Shown piece after piece: positions 8,718-17,822 of a DNA stretch of 64,000 nt. This DNA is from Devosia sp. 2618 (GTDB lineage Bacteria > Pseudomonadota > Alphaproteobacteria > Rhizobiales > Devosiaceae). A program made the position numbers and the translations under genes. The stretch's first letter is position 1; each line of letters opens with the position of its first letter. The notes under the pieces were generated by a model. The model was not told where the DNA came from. It did not search any database and saw nothing but the letters and a program-made list of their open reading frames with translations. Where the stretch lies: NCBI RefSeq assembly GCF_040546815.1, contig NZ_JBEPOO010000001.1:496001-560000 (forward strand), written 5' to 3'.

Positions 8718-9551
8718 CTAGGACACGACTTCAGCGTCCTTGCGGCCACCCCATTCGGTCCATGAGCCATCGTAGACTGCGACCTTTTCGGCCCCGGCCA
8801 CATTGAGCGCGAGCGCCAGCGTCGAGGCGGTGATGCCTGAGCCGCAGGAGGTGATGATGGGCTTGGACAGGTCGAGGCCACGATCGGCGAACAGCTGGGT
8901 GAGTTCGGCGGCGGGCTTGAGCAGGCCATTGTCAGTCAAAAGGCTGACCGGGACATTGAGGCTGTTGGGAATGTGGCCGGCGCGCAGGCCGGCGCGGGGC
9001 TCGGGCACTTCGGCGTGGAAACGCGGCGCCGGGCGCGCGTCTGCGATTTGGGAGGCACCATCACGGCTGCGGTCGCGCACGGTTTCGAAATGGGCGACGC
9101 GTTTTGGATCAAAGCTGGTCTGGAACACCTGTGGCGCGCGCGAGACGAGGCCCACTTCGGTGGGGCGACGCTCGGTGCGCCATTTGGGACCGCCACCGGC
9201 GAGGATACGCACATCGCGGGCGCCCATGGTAAGGAAGGTCCACCAGACGCGGGGCGCTGAGAACAGGCCGAGCTCGTCATAAATGACGATTGTCATGCTG
9301 TCGGAAATGCCCAGCGCGCCGACCATGCGGGCGAAGTCATTGGGCGAGGGGAGCATGTGGGGCAGATCAGTGCTGGTATCGGCCACGCCGTCGATATCGA
9401 AGAACACGGCGCCCGGAATGTGACCCGCCAGATATTCGGCCTGCGCGTTGCGCGCCGCATTTGGCATGTGCCAGCTGCCATCAAGGACGACAAGGTTTGG
9501 ATCGCTCAAATGAGCGGCGAGCCATTCGGTGGTGACGAAGGGATTATGCAA
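8718..9551 (-). CDS. Rhodanese-type sulfurtransferase (SseA-like)
   Basis: Two rhodanese domains are present: residues about 1-125, starting FVTTEWLAAHL, and a C-terminal catalytic domain with the active-site loop CGSGITAS. That loop matches the 3-mercaptopyruvate sulfurtransferase/SseA group (usual CGSGVTA), so transfer of sulfur from mercaptopyruvate or thiosulfate to an acceptor such as cyanide or thioredoxin is likely. I place the start at TTG 9551 because GGAG lies 7 nt before it and homology begins there. An ATG at 9617 would add 22 residues of no recognisable domain. It is cytoplasmic and monocistronic. Confidence 0.85.
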   Translation of the reverse strand: MHNPFVTTEWLAAHLSDPNLVVLDGSWHMPNAARNAQAEYLAGHIPGAVFFDIDGVADTSTDLPHMLPSPNDFARMVGALGISDSMTIVIYDELGLFSAPRVWWTFLTMGARDVRILAGGGPKWRTERRPTEVGLVSRAPQVFQTSFDPKRVAHFETVRDRSRDGASQIADARPAPRFHAEVPEPRAGLRAGHIPNSLNVPVSLLTDNGLLKPAAELTQLFADRGLDLSKPIITSCGSGITASTLALALNVAGAEKVAVYDGSWTEWGGRKDAEVVS

Positions 9552-9741
9552 ATCAATGCTCCAGCAAGGCGCCTGGTGGCGCTGCCGCACAATGGCGCGC
9601 AAGGCGGGCAAGGTCAAATAGCGCGTGGTTCACTTCGCGGCGAATTTGGTTCCATGCTTTGGCGCATGGCTCGCCTGCCGGGGCGCGATTGCCGGGCGAC
9701 GTTGAAGCCGGTAACACCATGGGGCCTGCAGGAACCGACCG

Positions 9742-11808
9742 ATGAATTTGCATGAGGCCACGGCCGTCGCGCGTAGCAAGAGCGAGGCGCTTGCCTATCA
9801 GCCCTTTGTCGATGGGCTGCGCGCCATCTCGATTTTGGCGGTGGTGCTGTACCATGTCGGCCTGCCCGGGGTGCCGGGCGGATTTGTCGGCGTCGACGTG
9901 TTTTTCGTCATCTCTGGCTACCTGATCATCAGCCAGATCGTGGTCGGGTTCGAGCGTGGCCGGTTTTCCATGGCCGGGTTCTGGGCGCGGCGGGCGCTGC
10001 GGATTTTGCCGCCGTACCTGCTGGTGATCGTCGTCAGCCTCGTGATCGCGCCGTGCGTTTTGGTAATGCCGGGCGAGTTCAAGGATTTCAGCGATCAGGT
10101 GATCTGGTCGGCGGGCATGGTGGTGAACCAGCTGTTTGTCGGGCAGGGCGGGTATTTTGATGCGTCCGCTGACCTCAAGCCGCTGCAGCATCTGTGGTCG
10201 CTGGCGGTGGAGGAACAGTTTTATGTCGTCGCGCCGCTGCTGATTGGCGGGCTGTGGTGGGTGTCGCGCCGGATGGGCGGGCAGGCGCTGCGGATCGGCG
10301 TTTCGGCTGTGTTGTTCGTCGTGTCGCTGGCGCTGTGCGTCTATTGGACCGGGACGGGCGACAGCACCAATTATGCGTTTTATCTGATGCCGCTGCGGGC
10401 CTGGGAATTCATTGCCGGTGGGGCGGTGGGGTGTGCGGTGCCCTATCTGCTGCGGCTGCCCAAGCCGGTGATCTCGGCGCTGACGGCGGTGGGATTGGCA
10501 ATGATCCTCGGAGCGGTGGCGCTGTTCACGGCGGCGACGCCGTTTCCGTCGTTCTGGGCAGTCATCCCGGCCCTGGGCGCGGCGCTATTGATCGCGGGCG
10601 GCGTGGCGCATCCGGCGGGACTCGTCGTGCGCGGCCTGACATGGCGGCCGATGATGTGGATCGGGCTGATTTCGTACGCCTGGTATTTGTGGCACTGGCC
10701 GCTGCTGGCCTTCATGCGGGTCTATAATTTCGGCGAGAAGGTGATGGTGTGGGACGTGGCGATGGGGGCGCTGTCGTTCGTGCTCGCCATCGGCACGCAT
10801 CTTTGGATCGAGCGGCCGATCCGCGAATGGCGGCAGCGGACGCGCGTGCAGATGGATTGGCGGCCAGTGCTGGTCGGCGTTGCGGCCTGCGCGGCGGTGG
10901 CGGTGAGCGGGTTTGGTTTTGCCAATTTCGTCACGCCGCCACAGCTTGGGACCTATCAGCGAACCGACAGCATTTTGCATGCTGGGGATCTGTGCCGGCT
11001 CAATCTGAGCGATCCGAACGACACCTGCCCGATTGAGGTCGAGGCGCAGCTGGGTGTGTTGTTCGGCGACTCGCATTCGCAGATCGAGCGGCTGTTGTTC
11101 AATACGATTGCGCATCGTTATGGGGCGCAGATTGCCAGTATCGGGGGCAATCGGTGTGCGCCGATCCTGGGTGTCGATATTCTCAACGGCTACCCGGAAG
11201 GCTGCGACAAGATCAAACTGGACGGCATCGCGGCGATCAGCAGCGGGCACTACAAAGCGCAGTTTGCCATTCTGGCGGCGCGGTGGGCGGCCTATAATAA
11301 CAATCCTGATCAAAGGGTTGGCGGCGAGGACGGTTGGGCGCTGGCGGAGCCGGGGCAGGACGTCGCGAGCGATCAGCAGAAGGCACTCTACATCGAGGGG
11401 CTGCGCAACAGCATCGCAGCGCTGGAAGCGGCGGGCGTAAAGCGCATATTGGTGCAGGGGCCGACGCCGGAATGGCTGCGGCGGGTGCCGGAATGTGTGA
11501 CCCGGGCCGATGCGATGCATCTGAGCCGGGATGCCAATTGTGCGCTGCCACGAGCCGTGGTGGAGGCAAGGCGGGCCAATGTGGTGGCGTGGCTCAAGGA
11601 GGCGCTGTCGGCTTTTCCAGAGGTGCGGTTCGTTGATCCGTTGGACGTGTTTTGCGACGCGACGATGTGCCGGCCCTATGACGGGCAGGTGCTGTTGTTC
11701 AGCGATGACGACCATATGAGCGAGGCCGGTCAGGCGCGGGTCTATCGCGCGTTCGAGAACGATTTCCGCTGGGCGTTTGGCGCCCCCGGATCAGGTCCGA
11801 GGGCCTAG
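9742..11808 (+). CDS. Acyltransferase-3 / SGNH fusion (OafA-like O-acyltransferase)
   Basis: This 688-residue membrane enzyme has an N-terminal acyltransferase-3 domain of about 10 helices (residues 18-390). It begins FVDGLRAISILAVVLYHVG and includes FFVISGYLI and HLWSLAVEEQFYV, whose His/Glu are typical of the family. A C-terminal extracytoplasmic SGNH domain follows (about 430-685), with GDSHS near the start and DDHMS near the end supplying the Ser and Asp/His. Such fusions O-acetylate surface polysaccharides, lipopolysaccharide or peptidoglycan. The acceptor glycan is unknown and no polysaccharide genes adjoin it. The ATG at 9742 follows AGGAA. Confidence 0.88.
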   Translation: MNLHEATAVARSKSEALAYQPFVDGLRAISILAVVLYHVGLPGVPGGFVGVDVFFVISGYLIISQIVVGFERGRFSMAGFWARRALRILPPYLLVIVVSLVIAPCVLVMPGEFKDFSDQVIWSAGMVVNQLFVGQGGYFDASADLKPLQHLWSLAVEEQFYVVAPLLIGGLWWVSRRMGGQALRIGVSAVLFVVSLALCVYWTGTGDSTNYAFYLMPLRAWEFIAGGAVGCAVPYLLRLPKPVISALTAVGLAMILGAVALFTAATPFPSFWAVIPALGAALLIAGGVAHPAGLVVRGLTWRPMMWIGLISYAWYLWHWPLLAFMRVYNFGEKVMVWDVAMGALSFVLAIGTHLWIERPIREWRQRTRVQMDWRPVLVGVAACAAVAVSGFGFANFVTPPQLGTYQRTDSILHAGDLCRLNLSDPNDTCPIEVEAQLGVLFGDSHSQIERLLFNTIAHRYGAQIASIGGNRCAPILGVDILNGYPEGCDKIKLDGIAAISSGHYKAQFAILAARWAAYNNNPDQRVGGEDGWALAEPGQDVASDQQKALYIEGLRNSIAALEAAGVKRILVQGPTPEWLRRVPECVTRADAMHLSRDANCALPRAVVEARRANVVAWLKEALSAFPEVRFVDPLDVFCDATMCRPYDGQVLLFSDDDHMSEAGQARVYRAFENDFRWAFGAPGSGPRA

Positions 11809-11810
11809 TA

Positions 11811-12872
11811 TCAGTTCTGCAGAACCAGCAAGTCCTTGCTGGCGAGGCTGATGGTGACGGGCTCGCCGCGGTTGGGCGGGGGCGTGCGCTGGTCGTTGAA
11901 GGTGTCGAGGCTGACGACGTTCTTGCCGAGCGCGACGCGCAGGCGGATGACCGAGCCGAGGAAGGTGACGTCGGCAATGGTGCCGGTCAGCGTGATGTCA
12001 TTACCATCGCGAGGGCCGACCGAGAGCACTTCGGGGCGCAGGGTCAGCAGGCTCGTGGCATTGGCCTTAGCGTCGGGCGGCAGATTGGCGACCGTGATGG
12101 TCTGGCCGTCGACGGAGACCGAGCGGGTGGCGGGGTCGATGACGTTGACTTCGATATTGTTGAGCTGACCGACGAAGCTGGCAACGAAGCGGGTCGCGGG
12201 CTGGTTGTAGATTTCGTGCGGCGAGCCAAGCTGCTCGATATTGCCGGCATTCATCACCACGACGCGGTCGGAGATGGACAGCGCCTCTTCCTGATCGTGG
12301 GTGACGAACACGGTGGTGATGCCCAGATCGAGCTGGATGGCGCGGATTTGTTCGCGCAGGCTGACGCGGATTTTGGCGTCGAGGGCGGACAGAGGCTCAT
12401 CGAGCAGCAGAAGACGCGGCTTGGGGGCGATGGCGCGGGCGAGGGCGACGCGCTGTTGCTGGCCGCCGCTCATTTCGTAAGGGTAGCGCTTCTCAAAGCC
12501 GGGCAGGCCGATCAGCTTGAGCATTTCCTCGACGCGGGCGCGGCGCTGGTCGGCGGGCATGCCGGCGATCTTGAGGCCAAAGCCGATATTGTCGCCAACC
12601 GTGAGATTGGGGAACAGGGCATAGGCCTGAAACACCATGCCGAGCTGACGCTGGTTTGGCTTGAGGTGGGTGATGTCCTGGCCATCGACCTGGATGGACC
12701 CCGAGGTGGGGTTTTCAAACCCCGCGATCATGCGCAGGATCGTGGTCTTGCCGCAGCCCGATGGGCCGAGCAGGGAGATGAACTCACCCTTGTCGAAGGA
12801 AAAGCTGACGCCTTTCACCACGGTATTGGTGCCGAAGGACTTGGTGAGGTTCTGGACGTTGAGAAATGCCAT
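11811..12872 (-). CDS. ABC importer ATP-binding protein (PotA/FbpC type)
   Basis: The 353-residue ATPase has Walker A GPSGCGKTT (about 36-44), Q-loop, signature MSGGQQQR, Walker B LLLLDEP and a C-terminal TOBE domain (about 270-350). TOBE-bearing ATPases serve polyamine, iron, phosphonate, thiamine and sugar importers. It is the last gene of a minus-strand operon (binding protein, permease, permease, ATPase), 2 nt after the second permease. The substrate is unassigned. Confidence 0.9.
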   Translation of the reverse strand: MAFLNVQNLTKSFGTNTVVKGVSFSFDKGEFISLLGPSGCGKTTILRMIAGFENPTSGSIQVDGQDITHLKPNQRQLGMVFQAYALFPNLTVGDNIGFGLKIAGMPADQRRARVEEMLKLIGLPGFEKRYPYEMSGGQQQRVALARAIAPKPRLLLLDEPLSALDAKIRVSLREQIRAIQLDLGITTVFVTHDQEEALSISDRVVVMNAGNIEQLGSPHEIYNQPATRFVASFVGQLNNIEVNVIDPATRSVSVDGQTITVANLPPDAKANATSLLTLRPEVLSVGPRDGNDITLTGTIADVTFLGSVIRLRVALGKNVVSLDTFNDQRTPPPNRGEPVTISLASKDLLVLQN

Positions 12873-12874
12873 GG

Positions 12875-13666
12875 TCAGTCGGTCCGGGCGGAAGTGCGTG
12901 GGGCAAAGCGCCCGATGACATTGATCATGCCCATGGCACCCCAGGTGATGATGAAAGAAATGATGGCCAGCGCTGCTGGCTCATAAGCGCGGTTGGCGCC
13001 AATGTTTTGCAGGTATGGACCGAATGCGGGCCTGTTGAGCAGGCTGGCGATGGTGAACTCGCCAATGACAATCGCAAAGGTCAGGAAGGCGCCGGAGAGC
13101 ACCGCCACAAGGATGTTGGGCAGGATGATCTGGCCGATGATCTGGGCGGTGTTGGCACCAGCGATCTGGGCGGCTTCGGTCAGCGTCTGCACGTCGATCG
13201 TGCGCATGCCGGTATCCACGGCCCGATACATATAGGGCAGGGCAAGGGTCACATAGGCGCAGGTCAGCAGGATATCGGTGCCGAGCGCGCTGCCGGTGAA
13301 GGGAATGATCGAGCTTGAATTGTAGAGCCGGATGTAGCCATAGACCAGCACGATGGCCGGGATGATGAGCGGCATCAGGGTGATGAACTCTACAAATGGC
13401 TTGAGCTTTGGTACCCTGAGACGAACGAAATAGACCGCCGGAACGACGACCAGCACGCCCACGATGATCGAGCATAGGCCGATAATGGTGGAATAGAGGA
13501 AGGTCGCCTGGAAGTTGGGATCGGCAAAGACCGAGGCGTAGCTGTCAAAGCTATAATAGCCGCGCCGCATCTTGAGCGAGAACTCGAAGGTGGCGACAAG
13601 CGGAATGATGAAATAGGACGCGCCGACAAGGAAGACGACCCAGGCCCAGAACCGGTTGGACTTCAT
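12875..13666 (-). CDS. ABC importer permease (second, PotC-like)
   Basis: The 263-residue protein has about six membrane helices and the permease coupling loop LTEAAQIAGANTAQIIGQIILP (the EAA motif, near 160). The start ATG at 13666 overlaps the stop of the first permease by 4 nt (ATGA). The same frame stays open upstream to 14071, but that part lies opposite the real permease codons and contains no hydrophobic helices, so it was excluded. It forms the channel with the protein encoded at 13663-14538. Confidence 0.88.
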   Translation of the reverse strand: MKSNRFWAWVVFLVGASYFIIPLVATFEFSLKMRRGYYSFDSYASVFADPNFQATFLYSTIIGLCSIIVGVLVVVPAVYFVRLRVPKLKPFVEFITLMPLIIPAIVLVYGYIRLYNSSSIIPFTGSALGTDILLTCAYVTLALPYMYRAVDTGMRTIDVQTLTEAAQIAGANTAQIIGQIILPNILVAVLSGAFLTFAIVIGEFTIASLLNRPAFGPYLQNIGANRAYEPAALAIISFIITWGAMGMINVIGRFAPRTSARTD

Positions 13667-14538
13667 TTCATCCACCTCTCGGCACGGGCCGAAATCACCA
13701 GGTAGATGATGTTGGCAAAGGCGGTGATCAGGATCATGCCCAGAGCAAGCGCTGCGCCGAGGCCAGGGTTTTGCAGCGCATCGCCGCGTATCTGCGCATA
13801 GAGCAGGATGGGCACGATGTTGAGCGAGGAACCGGTCAGCGCATAGGCGGTGGCGATGGCGCCAAAGGCATTGGCGAACAGCAGCGACAGCGTGCCGAGA
13901 AAGCTCGGCCACAGAATTGGGAAGCCGACATAGCGCCAGAACTGCCAGGGCGAGGCACCCAGAATGGCGGCGGCTTCGCTCCACTCTTTCTTGAGGCCAT
14001 CGACCGCCGGGGCGATGATCAGGATCATCAACGGAATCTGGAAGTAGAGATAGGTGATGGTCAGGCCCCAAAAGCTCAGGAGGTTAAAGCCGGACTTGTA
14101 GAGGTCGACGCCGATGAACTTGAGGATGACGGTGACGAGGCCGAGCCGGCCGAGTGTCGAGATGAAGGCGAAAGCAAGCGGCACGCCGGCGAAATTGGAC
14201 GCCACGCCCGAAAAGGTCATGACGGCGGAGCGCAGGCCCGAAGGCAGTCGGCCACGAATGATAGCGAGGGTAATGGCCAGACCGATCAGCGCGCCGAGAA
14301 TGGCGGAGGCGCCCGAGATGCGGATCGAAATCCAGTAGGCGGCCATGATCTGGTCGGTGAACAGACCCATGATATTGTCGAAGGTGAACTGCCCGTCGCG
14401 GCCAATAAAGGCCGCGCCGACGAGATAGAGCGTGGGCAGGATGAGGAACATCACCGCAAAGATGATGAACGGTGCGACGCCCAACCACTCAAGCGAGAGG
14501 CGGCGAGCCGGGCGAGGGGATGCGGTGGCGTCGGTCAT
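13663..14538 (-). CDS. ABC importer permease (first, PotB-like)
   Basis: The 291-residue protein has about six transmembrane helices and the EAA coupling loop WSEAAAILGASPWQFWRYVG (about 187-206), typical of class-I importer permeases for polyamines, phosphonates or iron. A 100-bp palindromic repeat separates it from the binding-protein gene upstream, and it overlaps the second permease downstream by 4 nt. Confidence 0.88.
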   Translation of the reverse strand: MTDATASPRPARRLSLEWLGVAPFIIFAVMFLILPTLYLVGAAFIGRDGQFTFDNIMGLFTDQIMAAYWISIRISGASAILGALIGLAITLAIIRGRLPSGLRSAVMTFSGVASNFAGVPLAFAFISTLGRLGLVTVILKFIGVDLYKSGFNLLSFWGLTITYLYFQIPLMILIIAPAVDGLKKEWSEAAAILGASPWQFWRYVGFPILWPSFLGTLSLLFANAFGAIATAYALTGSSLNIVPILLYAQIRGDALQNPGLGAALALGMILITAFANIIYLVISARAERWMK

Positions 14539-14550
14539 CGAGGGGCCTCA

Positions 14551-14650
14551 GTAGACCTCATGGTGAGCCTGTCAAACCACGAGGTCGTGGCACACAGGAA
14601 CGAGATCCAGCCACGACCTCTTGCTTCGACAGGCTCAGGATGAGGTCTGT
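14551..14650. repeat. Palindromic repeat, family A copy 1
   Basis: The left arm GTAGACCTCATGGTGAGCCT...CACGAGGTCGTGG and the right arm CCACGACCTC...CTTCGACAGGCTCAGGATGAGGTCT form a long imperfect hairpin. It sits between the binding-protein and first-permease genes of one operon. Other copies are at 29170, 30117 and 37254. Confidence 0.85.
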
Positions 14651-14686
14651 TGAAGCGGTCGTGGCTGGTTTAGTCATGCAGCAGCT

Positions 14687-15796
14687 TTACTCGGCAACGT
14701 TGGCGCCGACAACGGCGTCCCACTGGCCGGTGATGGTGGCCTTGGCAGCGTTCTGCTGCTCGATGCTTGGGAACACGGCCTTGGCGTAAGCTTCAGCTGG
14801 TGGCAGGGCGTCGAGCATTTCCTGTGGAATCTTGCCGGCATCGGCAAGCGCGTTGAAGCGGATCGGGTGGCAATAGCCCTTGAGCCAGCCGAGCTGACCT
14901 TCGTCCGAATAGAGGTATTCCATCCAGAGCTTGGCGGCATTTGGGTGGGGAGCGTGAGCCGAGATGGCCTGGACGTAAACGCCAGCGACAACGCCAGTTT
15001 CTGGAACGACGATTTCGGCGGCTGGGTTGCCGGCGAAGCTGTCGCGCCATGCGAGCAGGTTATAGTCCCAGGCGATTAGGATCGGAGTGGTGCCCTGAGC
15101 AACGGAAGCGGCCTTGCCGATGACTGGAACGAAATTGCCGGCCTTGTTGACCTCGGCGAAGAATTCCAGACCTGCCTCGGCAGCGCCTTCGTCCTTACCG
15201 GTCTTGGCGATACCAGCGGCATAAACCGACTGGATGGCCTGAGCGGAGGCACGTGGATCGCCAGCCAGAGCGACAGCGTTGGAATATTCTGGATCGGTCA
15301 GGTCGGCCCAATCAGCTGGGACCTTGGAGACCAGATCGGTGTTCACGAGCATGGCCATCACGCCATAATAGTCGCCATACCAGAAGCCGTCGGCATCCTT
15401 GGCATCGGCTGGAATGTCGTCCCAGGTGGAGACCTTATAGGCCTGGATCAGACCTTCGTCCTTGGCCTGTGGGCCAAAGGCCAGGCCGACGTCGATCACG
15501 TCTGGAGCCTGTGGGCCGGTATTGCCGATATTGGCGCGGATGGCTTCGAGCTCATCGGCCGAACCAGCATCTGGGTTCAGTTCGTTGACGGTGATGCCTG
15601 GATACTTGGCCTTGAAGCCGGCGATCACGTCGCCATAGCCGCACCAGTTGTGGGGCAGGGCGATAGTGGTCAGCTGGCCTTCGGTCTTGGCGGCTTCGTA
15701 GAGCGCGGCAAGGTCGGTCTGGGCGAAGGTTGGGGCAGAAACGGCGAGCACGGCAAGCATGGACACAGATGCGGCCAGCGACTTCTTGATGGACAT
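14687..15796 (-). CDS. ABC importer periplasmic substrate-binding protein
   Basis: The 369-residue protein has a Sec signal peptide (MSIKKSLAASVSMLAVLAVS, cleavage near APTFAQ|T). The fold is a class-I extracellular binding protein, with LPHNWCGYGDVIAGFKAKYPGI early, PDVIDVGLAFG, and YYGVMAMLVNTD in the hinge region. This group binds polyamines, 2-aminoethylphosphonate-like compounds or Fe3+, and nothing in the sequence or neighbours settles which. It heads the operon. Proline is mostly CCA, unlike most genes in the window, which suggests strong expression. Confidence 0.87.
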   Translation of the reverse strand: MSIKKSLAASVSMLAVLAVSAPTFAQTDLAALYEAAKTEGQLTTIALPHNWCGYGDVIAGFKAKYPGITVNELNPDAGSADELEAIRANIGNTGPQAPDVIDVGLAFGPQAKDEGLIQAYKVSTWDDIPADAKDADGFWYGDYYGVMAMLVNTDLVSKVPADWADLTDPEYSNAVALAGDPRASAQAIQSVYAAGIAKTGKDEGAAEAGLEFFAEVNKAGNFVPVIGKAASVAQGTTPILIAWDYNLLAWRDSFAGNPAAEIVVPETGVVAGVYVQAISAHAPHPNAAKLWMEYLYSDEGQLGWLKGYCHPIRFNALADAGKIPQEMLDALPPAEAYAKAVFPSIEQQNAAKATITGQWDAVVGANVAE

Positions 15797-15997
15797 GTTC
15801 AGTCTCCCTGAATTGGTCGTTCGAGAGCGACCATTGAGAGCCGCTCCGGCGAACTGGCGTGGGAAGTAGAGAGAGCGTGTGACAGTGCGATGACGGTGAT
15901 CGGAACGGCTTGTGACAGCCGTTGAATGGGCTAAGCCGCCCGGATATCAACCGCTTGCGCCCAGACCCCGCTCCATACCGCATCCTCCCAGTTGCAA

Positions 15998-16023
15998 TTG
16001 TGACAGTGCCCGTTTGTGACAGT
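15998..16023. promoter_or_regulatory. Tandem TTGTGACAGT direct repeat
   Basis: TTGTGACAGT occurs at 15998-16007 and 16014-16023, exactly 16 bp apart, about 200 bp upstream of the ABC binding-protein start. Further TGTGACAG copies lie at 15878 and 15911. The same 16-bp spacing of a TTGTGRC half-site recurs before the porin gene, so one regulator may see both. Confidence 0.38.
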
Positions 16024-16052
16024 TTAGTCCAGATGGTCAAAAACTGTGGGTG

Positions 16053-16200
16053 AGGCACGCCCTCCTTCGACAGGCTCAGGATGGTTCGAGGCTGGTAAGA
16101 ACTCGCACCGCACCATGAGGGTTACTCTTGGTGCGGTGTTTTAGGAGCCCTCATGGTGAGGTGGGAGCGCAGCGACCCTCGAACCACGAGGGCTTGCCAG
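16053..16200. repeat. Mosaic palindromic repeat, family E copy 1
   Basis: The outer arms CACGCCCTC and GAGGGCTTGCC enclose ACCATGAGGGTTACTCTTGG and its partner AGCCCTCATGGTGAGG. The element also contains CTTCGACAGGCTCAGGATGG from family A. A clearly related element in opposite orientation is at 63451-63585. Confidence 0.75.
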
Positions 16201-16302
16201 GTGTTGTTTTGGCTGGGCGCTATGCTCCTCGCTAACCGGTCCCCACAAATTCGAGTAGCAAGTAACTGGATTGCTTTGTCTTTTCTGATTTCGTCGCTTA
16301 CT

Positions 16303-16319
16303 TTAGACTTCTTCTAAAC
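16303..16319. promoter_or_regulatory. Irr-box (ICE)-like iron operator
   Basis: TTTAGACTTCTTCTAAA is a dyad with perfect 6-bp arms. It differs by one base from the iron control element TTTAGAA-N3-TTCTAAA, bound by the haem-sensing regulator Irr in Rhizobiales. It lies about 72-88 bp before the IrpA-like start, which fits the iron-related cluster it precedes. Whether it represses or activates cannot be told from position alone. Confidence 0.6.
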
Positions 16320-16390
16320 TATTGAAATTGAATTGCTTTTCAAAGTTGACGGGCGTAATCGGCTTTTAAGTTCACCCTGGAGGATCAGTC

Positions 16391-17656
16391 ATGATCTCGC
16401 TCGGCAAGCGCACCCTGCGCAGCTTCGCCATTGCCCTTACCCTGTCCGTCGCTCCAATGGCCGCCTTTGCGCAGGCCCCGGCTGATGCCGATGTGCTGGC
16501 AAACTATGCTGACATCGCGCTGGCCGGATATGAGGATGCGCTGACCACGGCCAAGGCGCTCGATGCCGCTATCGATGCGCTGATCGCGACGCCAAGCGAA
16601 GCGACGCTGACGGCGGCACGCGAAGCCTGGAAGGCTGCGCGTATTCCCTATCAGCAGACCGAGGCGTTTCGCTTTGGCAGCCCGATCGTCGATGAGTGGG
16701 AAGGCCGCGTGAATGCCTGGCCGCTCGACGAGGGGCTGATCGACTATGTGGATGCCAGCTATGGCAATGAGAGCGACAGCAATGCGCTCTATCTGGCCAA
16801 CGTTATCGCCAATCCGAAGATCATCATCGACGGCGTTGAACTCGACGCAACCAACATCACGCCAGAGCTGCTGCAGGACAATTTGCAGGAAGCGGCAGGC
16901 GTTGAGTCCAATGTGGCGACCGGCTACCACGCCATTGAATTCCTGCTCTGGGGCCAGGACCTGAATGGCACCGGTCCGGGCGCCGGAAATCGGCCTTATA
17001 CCGACTATTCGACGGCCGACCATGCCGACCGCCGCGGGGCGTATCTCAAGGCTGCGTCGACGCTGCTGGTCAACGATATTGAAGAGATGGTTGGCAACTG
17101 GACGGCCGATGGCGCGGCACGCGAGGCGCTGGGCGAGCTGGGCATTCCGGCGATCCTGACCGGCATGGGATCGCTCAGCTTTGGCGAAGTGGCCGGCGAG
17201 CGCATGAAGCTGGGTCTGCTGCTGCATGACCCGGAAGAAGAGCATGACTGCTTCTCGGACAATACGCATATCTCGCATCTCTATGATGCGATCGGCGTGC
17301 GCAATGTCTATGAGGGCAAGTATACCCGCATCGACGGTTCGGTGGTTGAAGGCGCATCGCTGTCGCAGGTGATCGCGGCCAAGGATGCGGCGCTCGACAC
17401 CGAAATCACCGCGCTGCTCGATGATACGGTCTCCAAAATGCAGATCATGGCCAAGCGCGCTGAAGACGGCGAGGCGTATGACCAGCAGATCGGCGAAGGC
17501 AATGTGGAAGGCAATGCTGTGGTGCAGGCCGCTATCGACGGGCTGATCGCACAGACGCGCGGCATCGAGCGGGCGGTGGCGCTGCTTGAGCTGGGCGATG
17601 CGGTGACGATCGAGGACAGCGACTCGCTGTCGAACCCGGATGCTGTGTTCCAGTAA
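16391..17656 (+). CDS. Imelysin-family iron-regulated protein (IrpA-like)
   Basis: This 421-residue exported protein has a Sec signal peptide (to about residue 28, AFA|QAP) and an imelysin/peptidase-M75 fold. It contains the GxHxxE signature GYHAIEFLLWGQD near residue 180, the proposed metal site. Imelysin proteins occur in bacterial iron-uptake loci and lie in the periplasm or at the cell surface; their exact role is unsettled. ATG 16391 follows GGAGG. It heads a four-gene iron module (to 21504) and is preceded by an Irr-box-like dyad, so iron or haem control is likely. Confidence 0.87.
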   Translation: MISLGKRTLRSFAIALTLSVAPMAAFAQAPADADVLANYADIALAGYEDALTTAKALDAAIDALIATPSEATLTAAREAWKAARIPYQQTEAFRFGSPIVDEWEGRVNAWPLDEGLIDYVDASYGNESDSNALYLANVIANPKIIIDGVELDATNITPELLQDNLQEAAGVESNVATGYHAIEFLLWGQDLNGTGPGAGNRPYTDYSTADHADRRGAYLKAASTLLVNDIEEMVGNWTADGAAREALGELGIPAILTGMGSLSFGEVAGERMKLGLLLHDPEEEHDCFSDNTHISHLYDAIGVRNVYEGKYTRIDGSVVEGASLSQVIAAKDAALDTEITALLDDTVSKMQIMAKRAEDGEAYDQQIGEGNVEGNAVVQAAIDGLIAQTRGIERAVALLELGDAVTIEDSDSLSNPDAVFQ

Positions 17657-17680
17657 ACGGAACAACTTGTGCGCGCGGAG

Positions 17681-17796
17681 GGATACCCCTCCCTGGCCCT
17701 CCCCTCAAGGGGGAGGGTGAGATCGAGCTCCTGGCACGATCTCATCGCACCAACAAAGTTCACCCTCCCCCTTGAGGGGAGGGCAGGGAGGGGGTA
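17681..17796. repeat. Palindromic repeat, family B copy 1 (inverted pair)
   Basis: GATACCCCTCCCTGGCCCTC followed by CCCTCAAGGGGGAGGG is mirrored by CCCTCCCCCTTGAGGGGAGGGCAGGGAGGGGGT. The element fills nearly all of the gap between the IrpA-like and di-heme genes, so it would be transcribed as a very stable hairpin between them. Confidence 0.85.
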
Positions 17797-17822
17797 ATGC
17801 CCGTCCAACCCCGGTAACCGCC

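Larger units (their letters stand above)
15797..16390. other. 594-bp divergent intergenic region
   Basis: No gene is visible. From left to right it holds the ABC-operon leader with two TGTGACAG motifs (15878, 15911), a tandem TTGTGACAGT pair (15998-16023), a mosaic palindromic repeat (16053-16200) and an AT-rich stretch (about 16250-16345). The AT-rich stretch contains an Irr-box-like dyad ahead of the imelysin gene. Confidence 0.6.

Noticed and set aside
13667..14071. N-terminal extension of the second ABC permease
   Set aside because: The extension overlaps the first permease out of frame and has no membrane helices. ATG 13666 overlaps the upstream stop in the usual ATGA manner.
16385..17665. 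426-codon minus-strand frame over the IrpA-like gene
   Set aside because: Antisense shadow; the plus strand encodes a signal peptide and imelysin motif.
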